DNA from: Toxonevra muliebris
Taxonomy: Eukaryota; Arthropoda; Insecta; Diptera; Pallopteridae
Length of the DNA: 64,000 bases
Assembly: GCA_963691655.1 (NCBI GenBank)
Contig: OY829326.1
Span: forward strand, 57,219,776 to 57,283,775
Direction: 5' to 3'
Part shown: piece after piece, positions 12,043 through 24,523 of the stretch
How positions within the stretch are numbered: position 1 is the stretch's first letter
How the letters are laid out: each line of letters begins with the position of its first letter
Position numbers and translations under genes: made by a program
The notes under the pieces: generated by a model
Database searches by the model: none
The model's input: only the letters and a program-made list of their open reading frames with translations
Told to the model about the DNA's origin: nothing

Positions 12043-13980
12043 TTAAAAACTTACATCACCGAAATTCATGCGATTCGCTTGTTTTCTAAACTCAGTCAAA
12101 GCATAACGCTCTTTCATCTTGCGTACACGTTTTCCACCGCGTTTCTTTTTGCTGCCTTCAATTGGCTTTGGAAGTGGCTTTATGAATTTCACCGGTGGTG
12201 GTTCTTGCAGTTTATCTAATTTCTTTTCAATATCTTCTTTGAATTTCAAACCAATTTCACCATGAATACTTTCATGGCAAGCATCAACGCGTGCTGCGAG
12301 TACAGCTTTTGCGGCAACTAAACGCGATGCCTTGCGACGCAAATCCTGAAATGATTAAGATACGTTTTTTTTTTTTTTTGAATTTCTGTGGTATAGTATT
12401 AAAATATAAATCTTATTATTTTACCGGAGCTGTATCCTGAACGATTTGTGAAAAGTACACGTAACCAGTATGTGGCAACATTTGTGTTTTGGAAAAACTA
12501 TAATAAAAGGGCAAAAGCTTTAATTAACACATCAGGTAAGCTAAATTTAAGATCAATGGCTTACCCTGCCAATGTCTTCTTCTGTGAGCCCAGGACCTGT
12601 ACATTACATGCAGGCATTTTGGACAGTCTAGTGAGACCACCAGCAATTCCCAGCAGTTTAGCAGCAGTTGAAGCGCCTATAAAATTTTGAGAGAATAGAA
12701 TACAGGGTGTTACCGAGACAATGTGCCAAAATTTGTAGGGCGGCTTGGTGTTTTACAAGGGTGCCCTTAAAATTTAAAATTCTATAAGATATGCTAAAAA
12801 TGTAGATACTGTACCAAACTTAGCCCAAATAATATTCTTCTTAAGCTATAGCCAGTTAAAGTTAAAAATTTAAGAAAATAGAGTAAAGTAAAAATTGCAC
12901 ATAACTTCATTTTTCTTAAAATTTCACGGTAAAAAGACCAATATTTTGTTTGCATTTTTAAATTGAAGAAAAAATTGTTGCAAGAAATAATATCCTCAAA
13001 CCAGCCCTACACTTTTTATCCATCGTCACTGAAACTTTCTGTGGCTTATATCTATGTACTAACCAACAATCATCGACAAATTTGGTGCGATGTATGTCAT
13101 GCGACTCTCAACATATTCATATATTTGCGATTTAAAATTATTCAGCTCAATTGCCATTTCACAGGCTTCATCGATTTGCGTTTTCTCGGCTGGTGTCAGA
13201 TTTGTGCTGCAATTAAAACCAAAATTAATTAAAACTTAATATCATTCTTGAGGTATCATATTTACCCTTGCGTAGTGGATGCTGTCACCGAAACAATCAT
13301 AATTGTTGCTTGCGTTAGTATAGCTTGTAATTTTTCATTATTCTTTACTTGATCCAAATCATTGCCCAGCTCTTTGACAGCATATAAGTATTCAATTTCA
13401 CCCACAATCAATGAATCCAATTCGGGAAAACGCTTTTGGTATTTCTCTTTGGCGAATTTATGTACAATTGCTGTAAAGGCATGAAGTAATTAATAAAAGT
13501 AATGAACAAAAACAGTATCAACCTACAAATCTCGTTATCAATGTCCACTGCAATGGCATTTGCTTCAACAATCAAACGATACTCCGGATCGGATTCCACG
13601 CTACCTAACATTTCGGCTGCGGTACGCTGACGACTGGCATAATGCTCTATTTGTTTCAAGATATATTGTAGACGCTCTGAATCGCGTAATTTGCATAATT
13701 CTCGTATGGATTGCACTTTAACATCGACTTCCATAAGATTTACGCTGGGCTTTAGAAGTTTCTCAGCAATTTCTTCGGCCTGCGCGGCTTCATCCTCTTC
13801 TTCAATCTAAAATATTGTGAAAGTGTTAAGATTAGTTTTTTCTTTTTTAATATGTCTGGATAATATATGTTTATTATTCCATAGTGTTTATCTGTAACTA
13901 TTTCTTACGTTTTTCAGTTCATCCAAATCATTGTCGTTGTCTTCTTCAAGATCAGCTAAAAGTTCATCAGCTAGCGACAT
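11629..13980 (-). CDS. Prp31: Prp31, U4/U6 small nuclear ribonucleoprotein Prp31
   Basis: Eight minus-strand exons: 13909-13980, 13527-13806, 13266-13470, 13064-13206, 12565-12676, 12425-12497, 12055-12345 and 11629-11964. They join in phase to 503 residues; human PRPF31 has 499. The protein binds the U4 snRNA kink-turn with 15.5K and holds the U4/U6.U5 tri-snRNP together in the nucleus. It starts [14 protein letters not shown] like its homologues. A coiled-coil region occupies about residues 60-185. The Nop domain follows, with [16 protein letters not shown] and [15 protein letters not shown]. The Prp31 C-terminal domain includes a basic stretch ([15 protein letters not shown]) and [20 protein letters not shown]. 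It runs head to head with Msh6 and tail to tail with ERGIC3. Intron 7 holds a long CT repeat; the intron upstream of exon 5 is the longest (387 bp). Confidence 0.96.
12007..12040. repeat. (GA)n/(CT)n microsatellite in Prp31 intron 7
   Basis: A pure GA run of about 34 bp on the plus strand. On the transcribed strand it reads as CT inside the 90-bp intron between Prp31 exons 7 and 8, starting about 42 nt upstream of the acceptor AG. It makes up over a third of the intron and extends its pyrimidine content. Confidence 0.9.
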
Positions 13981-14282
13981 TTCTTACTTAGTTTTTACAC
14001 TCTTTTTAATAAAAAACAATAATTTCAGCGAATAATTTCCTTCTCGAGTAAACAAAACGTTTATTAGTTTGACACCTTAACAGCTGAGTGAATGAACAGT
14101 GCTGCCAACTTTCAATTTTCTGTCAATTTGCGAATTTACCGCCAAATTGCAAAACCAAAACAAAACAAAATAAACTGCCAGCGAAATTGGCGGAACAAGA
14201 GGCGTCTTCTTTTTATACCTATGTACTTGTGTTTGATGTAAAAATCGATTTATATTTATATTTTAAAGAAAGATCAGTAAAA
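13981..14282. promoter_or_regulatory. shared divergent promoter region of Prp31 and Msh6
   Basis: 302 bp separate the two start codons, so both 5' UTRs and both promoters must fit here or overlap. Visible elements are an E-box CAGCTG near 14086 and an ATCGAT near 14243, which resembles half of a DRE. No TATA box is obvious, as expected for housekeeping genes. The site names are pattern matches only. Confidence 0.55.
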
Positions 14283-17200
14283 ATGTCCAAGAAATTAAAT
14301 ATAAGTGGTGGTGGAACACCTAAAAATACATTATTTAAATATTTTTCAAGTTCGCCAGCTACATGTGAAAAAAAGAAATTACCAAAAACGCCTAGTGAAC
14401 CGACAGAAACTAAAAAAGAATTGGAGAAGGAAAATTTAGAAAATGGCAAAGATATTAAAAACTCAGCAGAGAAGGCGCGACCTGTTGTCAATCGAAAACT
14501 AGAAAATGAACTAAAAGTTGACAAGGAGGCAAATGCCGATGAGGATGATGAAATGATTGGGTCAAAAAAACAAAAGAAAAGGAAGCGCATACTATATTCC
14601 GATGATGACGATGAAGAAGATGAAAGCACTAGTAAAACATTAAAAAAAGACGATAATGATTATAAACCAACTGATGGGGAAGAAAATGAATCCGATTCGG
14701 ACTCCGATGAAGATGAGCCTGACGCTAAATTGGAAACAGATTCAGATGATCAGGAATTAAAGAAACGTCATGTAGCTATTTAAGAAAATCTATACCATGT
14801 GGTCTATTCAAATTTTGCTATTTTACAGAACAATGATGAGCCAAAAAAGAAAAAACCAAAATTGGACACCACTAGCAACTCCACTTCAGGTTCATTCATG
14901 CAGAAGCTACAAAAATTACAAGCAACAGCACAAACTACCTCAAAATCCTCAGCGAAAGATGATGCCAAATATGAGAAAATTGTATGCACTAATTCAACAT
15001 TAGATGAGCCTGTAGTTTGGCCGCATCAAAAATTGGAATTTCTCAAGCCAGATAAAATAAAGGATAAAAAAGGACGTCGTCCCGATCACCCAGATTACGA
15101 TAGTAGCACACTGCAGGTCCCTTCAAGTTTTTTGGATTCACTATCTCCGGTTGGAGTTCATAATTTATTTAAAGGTTTTCTTGAAGTTTATTAAATTTTT
15201 TTGTTTTAGGGTGTACGTCAATGGTGGGTTTTAAAATCGGACAACTTCGATTGTGTACTTTTCTTTAAGGTTGGCAAATTCTATGAATTTTATCATATGG
15301 ATGCTGATGTTGGTGTCAATGAATTGGGTTTCACTTATATGCGCGGTGAATTTGCACATTCGGGATTTCCAGAAGTCTCTTTTGATAAAATGGCTTCAAT
15401 TTTAGTTGACCGTGGCTATAAGGTAAGAATTTTGCTAAAATTTAATAAAAAACATACTTTTATTTCTCATTTGATTGCCAGGTTGCTCGGGTCGAACAAA
15501 CTGAGACTCCTGATATGATGACGGAACGTTGTAAACGCATTAAAGCTACCAAATTCGATAAGGTTGTACGTCGTGAAATTTGCCAAATATCCAACAAAGG
15601 CACACAGGTCTTTGGTTCACAATGTCAAATAACACCAAATTATCAACCTAACTATATGTTAGCTGTTGTTGAAAAGGTTACTACTTTATATTGATATATT
15701 TTTCTGTAAACAGATTATAAAAGTTTTGGTGTATTTGCATTTTTTAGAATGAGGGTGCTACTAGTAAATATGGAATTTGCTATATAGATACTTCGATTGG
15801 AGATTTTTATGTCGGTGAATTTGATGATGATAAAAACTGTTCACGGTTGTTGACACTTTTATCACATCATATGCCAGTATTGGTAAGTTTTGTTTTTCTG
15901 TACGAAAGTTATTGTACGACATTGGCTCCTTGGTATACAAATATTATCCATGGAAATTAGTCGTATATGTAAAATTTCTTATGCTCTTCCTCACATTGTA
16001 GATACTCGCAGAGAAGAGTTCACTTTCTGAGCGTACACAACAAATCCTTCGCACCATGTTGTCTGGCATACTCAAAGAGTATATGCCCACTTCAGGACCA
16101 CAAATTTCCTCTGCGGAGAAAACACTAAAACATCTTGCCGAAAAGTATTATTCTAAATCATCAAGTGGCGATGATGGTGGTGATAATTGGCCATTGATAT
16201 TGCGCAGAATGCAAGCAGAAACTGATCATTTGGGACTAACACCAAATGATAATTATAAATTAGCGTTAAAAGCACTCGGTGAATGTATTACATACATGAA
16301 TAAATGCCATTTGGAAGAGAAAATATTAGCAATGGCGCGATATAATTTATATATACCACCCGATATGCTAGATGGAGAATGTGATGTAGAAAAGCAGACA
16401 GCAACAACAGCTGCAGCATCAGCATCAGAAAAACCAATAAGCCTACCACGGTCTCATATGGTACTTGATTCGACTACGCTCGCAAATTTGCGTATAACCG
16501 GTGAAGAACATTCGTTGCAGTCAACATTGGATAATTGTTGTACGAAATTTGGTAAACGTTTGCTACATCATTGGATATGTTCACCTAGTTGCGATTTGAG
16601 TGTAATTGTAGAACGTCAACACGCAATAACTGATCTGTTGCAGAATGGTGCAGTGTTGCAGCAGATGCGTGCACTACTGGCACCAATGCCCGATTTTGAA
16701 CGACACTTGGCGCAAATACATTTATTTGGTAATAAGCAAATTGTTGATAATCATCCGGATGGGCGTGCTATACTATTTGAAGAGAAGCTGTATAATAAAA
16801 AGAAGCTGCAGGTAATTTACCCAAATTATTTTCTTGTATTACTTATTAAAATATGTACATTTACAGAATTTCATTGCCATACTGAAGGGCTTCGAAACTT
16901 TAACCAAAGTTCCTTTAATGTTTAAAGAATGTGAATCAGCATTGATTAAACGAATTACGCAGCTACCCGCCGATGGTGGTATATTTCCAGATATGCCCGA
17001 GATACTTAAGTTCTTTGAGGTTAATATTTAAATTCGTAGCTCTTTTTAGAAACTAATTTCACTGTTTGACAAAATCAATAACAAGTTTCTAAAAATGGAT
17101 TCTTGTAAAGCTCAAAAAAAGAAATTATTCGTGTCCCTGCATTTTAAAAGTTTGCATATGATTTATACTTTCTGCGGTGTTAAAGCTTACTCTTTTTAAC

Positions 17201-20200
17201 TATTTTGGTAAAATAAAATCTAAGATATCTTGATTAGATTTGCGTCTTGGATGATTTAAGTCTTAACAATTTTGATCAGAATATTAATCTGCAATATATT
17301 AACTGTTTATTCGCTTTCCTTATGGATTTTGTTTTGGTTTCTAAAATTTTACTATAAGTCGCTGAGAACTCAAACTATCTTAGACACAAAACTAACCGAA
17401 AGGGGTTTTATAATATTGGAAACATAAATAGCCAAACTTTAAACCTGCTTTTTTTTGGGTGTACCAGAACCTTGTCATTATTATTATTTTTGTTGGATTG
17501 CATTATATATTTCTATTTCATTCCTAGAATGCTTTCGACCATGAAGCAGCTTCTAAAAATGGTGTTATTGCGCCTGAAAAAGGTGTCGACGCTGATTATG
17601 ATGCAGTGGAATCAAAAATTGGTGAAATCAATAATGCACTCAAAGAATATCTCATCGAACAAGAAAAATATTTTGGTTGCCGTTTAAGTTTTTTTGGTGC
17701 AGATAAAAAACGTTTCCAATTAGAAGTACCCGAAAGTAATGCACGCAAAGCAGGCAAAGATTACATGTTAGAAGGACAAAAGAAAGGCAGTAAACCGTGT
17801 AGACGTTATTCAACAAATGAAACAAGAGTAATTAATCATTTATTTATTAACAATTTGTGTTTGTATATTAAATATTTTTAAAAATTTATTTCAGAATTTT
17901 CTAAAACAAATGCAAAAAGCCGAAGATGAACGTAATACTGTGCTCAAAGATTTGGCGCGTCGCATATTTGAGAAGTTCTCCAAACACTACAACATTTGGA
18001 AGCAATGTGTCGACTGTGTTTCGAATTTAGATGTGCTCGGATCATTGGCGGAATATGCACGTAATCAGCATGTTATATGTGTGCCAGAATTGCAACAACA
18101 ATCTATTGAGCAATTACCATTTATTGAAATCGAGGAAGGTTATCATCCATGTCTACAAACAGATACATACATTCCTAATGGTATAGTATTGGGTGCAAAC
18201 AGGATTGCTCCACTCTCTATCCTCACCGGACCGAATATGGGTGGTAAAAGTACGCTGATGCGTCAAGTGGGATTGCTGGTTGTTATGGCACAGATTGTAC
18301 GTGCTTTTGTAAAATATTTTGCTTGAATTTGTATTCAAATTATTTAAATCAAAACAGGGTTCTCATGTGCCTGCCATAAGGTGTAAACTATCACTGGTTG
18401 ATCGCATTTTTACACGTTTGGGTGCTCAAGATGACATACTTTCAGGGCATAGCACTTTCTTGGTTGAATTAAATGAAACATCTTTGATTTTGAAACATGC
18501 CACTGTAAACAGTTTAGTGCTTTTGGATGAACTGGGTAAGTGAAAATAAAAAGTATTTGATGTGTAAACCTCTTAGCTCTCGGTAGAACTTATATTTGAA
18601 GTCGCGCAGAACTGTGAAATTTCTTTTTATCTATCTCTCCTTCTTTTCGCATCTAAACTGATAGTGTATGCATGAGTTTGTAAGAGCGCTACACTGGGAG
18701 TATAGATATATTATTATAAATACATTGTATAATATTATTATAAATACATTGTATAAAATTAAGTGCATTTTTGGTTGGAAATGAGTACACGCAAAATTAA
18801 TTTATTCTACGTGCACCACAATATGCCTAACCTCCTCTCTAGCAGTTACTTTTCAGTTGGTGCTGAGGCTTCATACAATGGTGAAATCATGTAGAAGGTG
18901 GTAGCAAGATTACAACAATTTCATCTTGGGAAAAACAACACAGCCGTACAATAAAATAATAACAACACATTTTTGTTGTTGCGGCCATAATGGCAGCGTG
19001 AAGAGAATGTAAAAATGGAGAACAAACGTAAACAAACAATTAAAAGTAAACAATGATTTTGACAGCCTATGATATTGATCACGAAAAAGAAGAAGAATTC
19101 ACCTTGCTTCATACGAAGTACATTGACATGTGCTTGCCTAACATCAGCTTACGCTCAGCATTTGCCCGCGGGCAGTGTTTTGGAAATGTTTTCTATAAAC
19201 TCATACCTATCATTTGCATACACCAACAACAACACTGCTGAGAATGCAGTTACTTGGTGTACCAACAATCTTTCTTTTCTCTGTCTCTATCTCTTCTTTT
19301 TGCTCTATTATTTCGAAATTTACACTGAAGTTTTAAGAAAACCAATACTCATAATGAAAGTGAACATTTTAATGCCGCGTAGAGAAACCCTAAGTATTAG
19401 TTGACCCCAGAATTCCGTCATTATGCTCTTTAAGTACAAAAAAGTATTGAAATAACTGAGTCGAAACACCAGAAATTCTTCCATAAAAAGTTCCAATCTA
19501 CTTGTTTTTGGATAATATTTCACAAATCCTGCTATTTTTATGAATATCAAACTTTGCCATTATTATGAACACAACCGTACATACGTCTCATATTTTAGTC
19601 ACACAAGGCAATAATTTCATATTAAAAAAAATTGAAAACAATGAATTTTTAACGTTTTATAAAATGGTCTGATTTTTAATAACATATATATACCTATATA
19701 TATATATATATATATACCTATATATATATATATATATATACCTATATATATATATATATATACCTATATATATATATATATATATACCTATATATATATA
19801 TAACAACCTTATACACCAAATCTGTACTCATTCATTTAGACGGTTTACCGTACCTTGAACGCAACCAGTTTTTTATTTTTAATTACTTTTTATAGGACGT
19901 GGCACTGCAACATATGATGGTACCGCAATTGCAGCTTCGGTTGTTAATTTTTTGGCCGATCTAAAATGTCGCACGCTTTTCTCAACACATTATCATAATT
20001 TAATTGATTTCTTTAATAAAGATGAACGTATTACGCTCGGACATATGGTAAATTGAACTATAATATATACATATGTTAGAACCATAATTTTTAATCAACA
20101 TTTTTTCATCATATGTTTAGGCCTGCATGGTCGAAAATGAAGATACTGAAGATCCCACCCAAGAAACTGTAACATTTCTCTATAAATACTCAGCTGGGGC

Positions 20201-20481
20201 ATGCCCAAAGTCGTATGGTTTTAATGCAGCAAAATTGGCAGGCATGCCACGGCCTATTATTAAACGCGCGTATGAGGTAGATTTATCAATTTACATCTTT
20301 ATTAATTTGTTTATTCGTTAACCAATTTAATTTTTAGCTTTCCAAAAAAGTTGAAGCTATTGCTTTGAAGCGTAAAATTGCTGCTAAAATTGTTGATGCC
20401 GCAGGCGGTAGTAGTGTTATTGCAAAAAATACTACGACAATTAAAAATTTATTATTGCAGTTAAAAATGTGCTATGTTTAA
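14283..20481 (+). CDS. Msh6: Msh6, DNA mismatch repair MutS homologue 6
   Basis: Thirteen exons: 14283-14771, 14829-15149, 15210-15422, 15482-15676, 15748-15882, 16002-16811, 16867-17019, 17528-17827, 17895-18296, 18358-18535, 19896-20047, 20121-20276 and 20338-20481. They join in phase to 1215 residues. Msh6 pairs with Msh2 as MutSalpha and recognises base mismatches and small loops. The N-terminus NTLFKYF resembles a PCNA-binding box and leads into a long acidic/basic linker. The mismatch-contact motif FYE is in [12 protein letters not shown]. The ATPase has Walker [10 protein letters not shown], the signature [11 protein letters not shown], Walker [12 protein letters not shown] and the conserved FSTHYH. 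The ending [13 protein letters not shown] fits the helix-turn-helix dimer region. The first two donors (GTAGCT, GTTGGA) are weak but fit homology. Intron 10 is 1.36 kb and microsatellite-rich; intron 7 is 508 bp; others are short. Confidence 0.95.
18708..18756. repeat. two tandem 24-bp units in Msh6 intron 10
   Basis: The unit TTATTATAAATACATTGTATA occurs twice with a 24-bp period and no mismatch within this core. Confidence 0.8.
19684..19803. repeat. TA-rich minisatellite in Msh6 intron 10
   Basis: Five or more runs of (TA)n are separated by CC, giving repeats of the form CC(TA)8-14 over about 120 bp. The pattern looks like a TA microsatellite regularly interrupted and then duplicated in blocks. 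It is likely to be polymorphic in length. Confidence 0.9.
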
Positions 20482-20650
20482 TGCTTTGTTCCTTTTTTTT
20501 ATTTTTGTATTACTCATATGAAATTATTTCCATAATTTTGCATACTTCATTTCAATAATTATACTTTTTGAGGTTTTGAGGATAAAATATACCTGCATAC
20601 ATAATTTTGGAATTTTTTTTAATCCAGAAACCTAAACCGTAAGTATCTAA

Positions 20651-20656
20651 AATAAA
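20651..20656 (+). terminator. candidate polyadenylation signal for Msh6
   Basis: AATAAA 170 bp after the Msh6 stop codon, the first canonical hexamer downstream. Confidence 0.45.
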
Positions 20657-21029
20657 TTTAATTAGTGCAACATTTTATAAAATACTTGTGTAGTAACAAA
20701 AAAAAAATTAACTTTAGATGCGAATATCTCCAAAACTAAAAGAGTTTTGACAAAAATTTATTAATAATGAGTAAAATGAGCTGGGAGGCATTTTGGATAA
20801 TTGGAGGGGCACGTGTAAAATATATACATATTTGTTGTTGTAGTTTTAATAAGTTTGTCAAACTTGCACCAGAAAACATCAGTAAAAACCAAAAAAGATA
20901 ATAGTGAAGATATGACACTAAGTGGAAAATTATGTTTTTTTTTTTGTTTTTCATTATATCTTTGCAGATGACAACCACGAACTTTACAATTCATAGTTTT
21001 GTTTGAACCAGTTTGATAATAAGTTCTAG

Positions 21030-21212
21030 TATGATGTGATTTGCACCGAATTTTCAAAAGCTTTTGATAGAGTAGACCAGAATATTTAAATCAAGAAACT
21101 TCAATTGATTACATTTTATGATGTTGTACAGGTCACATCGTGTGTTCCTCAAGGTCACGATCGTAGGCCGCTCCTTTTTTTACTTTTTAGAAATGATATT
21201 ACTAAACATAAC
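21030..21212 (+). pseudogene. LINE reverse-transcriptase fragment
   Basis: One plus-strand frame reads EFSKAFDRVDQN, a stop, then SCVPQGHDRRPLLFLLFRND. These match two RT blocks of non-LTR retrotransposons, (D)FSKAFDRVDH and GVPQGSxLGPLLFLLFIND. The usual spacer between them is shortened. No FADD box follows, so the piece is truncated on both sides. It lies between the convergent Msh6 and FucTA 3' ends. Confidence 0.75.
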
Positions 21213-21239
21213 TTTTTCACACTTTTTGGATAATTTTTT

Positions 21240-24200
21240 TTTTTTAAATGCAAAAAAAAACTCAATTTAAATTTTACTTTTTGTCACTCCCAATGTTAAA
21301 TCCATTAACAAGCAAAAATTCGTCAAAAATACATTTATAAGTTTTTTCGAAAATTAATCACTATTTATAACATTTCTATATATTGGATAAATATAATTTT
21401 AAAATATTGTACTTAAGATGAAAGATGATTTTAAAAGATAATTTTGAAAATCAACAAAATAGTAAAATTAATTCTTTTTCATTTGAAATGAGAAATCCAC
21501 CTAGATAAAATACTTGATGTAGAAATTATAACTTCACAGGTCCTTATATATTTTTAAGAGGCTACAGGTGACCAAACTTCTGTAAAATAAAAAATAGAGA
21601 AATAGGCAAAATCCAATAAAAATTCATACTTTCACATTTCGCTGTCTTTAACCCAAATTCTCATAGCGTGTCCCTAAGGACACAGGCCCTATCTAAGAAA
21701 CCAGTTTACAGATCACAGTCAAAAGTTGAAATTACGTTATTTATGACTATGTTAAAAAAAATTGATCCCAGGGAATACGTAAGTATTGCTTATGATGCAA
21801 AGTAGAAAAATTTGTAGTTTTTTGCACCTGGTCACCTTATTTTCTCGGAGTAAGCCAAAAACTACTGCACCTTTTAAAATTTAGAAAAATTTGTTGTGCG
21901 ATGGGTTCCTTAGCGAGTCCGTATCTTAAGGGGTTTCTTGCAGGATAAACCATTGCTAAATCGAATAGATTTTTGATTGGAATTTAAAATTTTTTTGTTT
22001 ATTATTTTGTTTTTATAGCAATTGTTTTATAACATTTTCTGGTCCCACTTACCTGTAAAAGAACGAATTTAAACCAAACTACTTTTGGGATAAAATAAAC
22101 TCCAATAATGCGGAAATTTTAAAGATTTAATATTTAGTTTTTGTTTTATTTTTTTGGTATAATTATCACAGTAAAAAATAATAAAGCAAATACATAGAAA
22201 ATATGAAAATTATATTTTTGTCTTTATAAATTAATACATTCTTCATATACCAGAAACAAAATTACACATCCAGTAGTAATAATAATATAATAAATATGTA
22301 TGTATTTTAAATAATACATACATGAAATAAAATAGGAATTTATGTTGACGACGATTGTTTGCGTTATAATAAACCAAATAAATACAAAATAAATGCTCTA
22401 TATCCAAAGATTTAAGAAAATAAAATAAAAAATATTGCCGGTATTCACGATGACGTGTATTTGTAATGAACTTTTACAAAAATATAATTTTATAGACCAG
22501 GTCGATAGCACACTTGTAGTAAATTTTTTAATTTATAAAATTTTCTGAAAAATTAAAAGAATTTGTTATGAATAAGAAATCTTCACTATGGAAGAAAAGC
22601 CCGGCCTAGGTCCTCTATGGGCTGTTGTTCCACAATAGTAGAAGTACTAGAATTTGAGAATTGCATGTGTTTTGTTTTTTGTAAATTTATCAAAAATATA
22701 CAATAGTATAAAACCAAATGCATCAGATCGTGAATACAGCTACTATTATTATTCTGTGCCTATAGCAAATTTTACAAATATTCGATATTAAACTCTTGAA
22801 AAGTAAACAGTCATTTAGGTATTTGTACAGATGTCCATACACTGACGTTTTGAATTTAACATTGACATTTTGATAATGATATGTTATGGTGTTTCTTATT
22901 TAGCTGATTAAAATACTTAAATTTAAGCGAAACACATTCTTTTTGAAAACACTTGAAACATTTTAGGGCATGTAATGTAAGAAATTGCCTTGGATATTGA
23001 GCGTACTCGTACATACAAATATAACTTAGTTTCGACATAATCGAAGGTAATATTTCTTAAAATCTATATGTACAACTAAAATGTTTATTATTGCTATTAA
23101 GTGTTAATATTTTCATATAAAATTAATAACAAATACTTTAGCTTTTATGGAATGTACGTAAATTTATGAGTTCTATGAGTACAAAATTATTTTCATATTT
23201 TTTGTATGCATTTGTATAAACGTTTGTGTTTTTTTATATTTTTTTTATTTGGTTATGTTTGTTATAAAACTTTTACAAAAACTTTTTTTCTATATAAAAA
23301 CATAATTATGGTTATTTTTTTAAATATAAAATTTAAGATTTTGAACATGACTTATGAGCGTTACCCGAACGAGAATTTTAGGTTAGGTTTTAGTGAAGAC
23401 ACAAACCAATTTAACCCATTGAAGAATTTTGCCATTAAAAGAAAAAAACTGTGCCAAAACTTTGTTTTAAGTATCATAAAACTTCATTTCATGTTTAGAG
23501 GTTGCCAGTGGACGAAATTGAAATATATAGGGGTACGCTCATTTGCATGTGTATCTGCTCTTTAGAATAAAAATTCGATGCTAACTCAAATTTTTTTTAT
23601 GCATTTATATGCGTAACAAGTTTTTGTTTGTATAAGAAAATATAAATAAAAGTGGATGTGGGCTGATAGTTTTGCGTTTTGCAGTATAATGTTTGGAAAG
23701 CTGTAAATATCGTTGGATACTTATTTCTCTATTACTGATTGATCACTGCCGTAATGATAGATATAAATTAATTAATAATACAAATGTATTTTTTTTTATA
23801 ATTATTAAATAATTATGGAAATAAGTTTCGCAAATAAAGTTTTAAGTACATATTATAATAAAAAATAATCAACTTGATTTGCTAGAAATTCGTATACGTC
23901 TAAACTGTTACAAACATATATAAAATTAGTTCAAGGCTCTTATATTTTGGTACCTCCTTCACATATACATAGGAATATCAACCAAATCAAGCTAGTTGTT
24001 TTGTCATTGTCAGAATAGCAGTCACTATAAAAATAATCATTTTCTTCCCTATTGCTTCGAGGAATAAATAAGCTATAGCTGATTTTAACGAGACTTTGCC
24101 CATATTGTTTTAGTTTGGAATTATGTTTCTAGCCACCAAAAAATTTTAACTATTTACAATCACAAAAACTAAATTTAAAACTAAAATTTAGCATTATTAG

Positions 24201-24523
24201 TGAGTCTCAACTATGATTTCTCATGTGCGTTCTTATCTTTGCTCCAGTGTTATCAGACTATATTGTATTATCTACTTGCTTTTGCGTTCTTCTTTCCTTT
24301 CTTCATATTTCTCACTAACCACTTATACACTACATTTATAACCGCTAAAATATGAACATACAACTCGAACTCATCTTTAAAATTTATACACTAAACTAAA
24401 AACTTGTGTGCCTAGCCTAAAGAAAACATCTAAAGCCTTACAACTAAATTTTAACAACAACGACTACAATTTACTTCCACGCTCAAACCATCAACTAATT
24501 TCAATATTTTATCTTTATATAAA
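21240..24523. other. AT-rich space between Msh6 and FucTA 3' ends
   Basis: Very AT-rich with no reading frame I can support. It should include the FucTA 3' UTR (just below 24524), whose length cannot be fixed from sequence. No RNA gene is seen. Confidence 0.4.

Larger units (their letters stand above)
18536..19895 (+). other. Msh6 intron 10
   Basis: A 1.36-kb intron splitting the glycine codon just after Walker B (DELG/GRGT). It holds a 2 x 24-bp direct repeat at 18708-18756 and a TA-rich minisatellite at 19684-19803. No coding remains were recognised. Confidence 0.8.

Noticed and set aside
14219..14629. 136-codon serine-rich minus-strand frame
   Set aside because: Antisense shadow of the acidic, lysine-rich linker in Msh6 exon 1.
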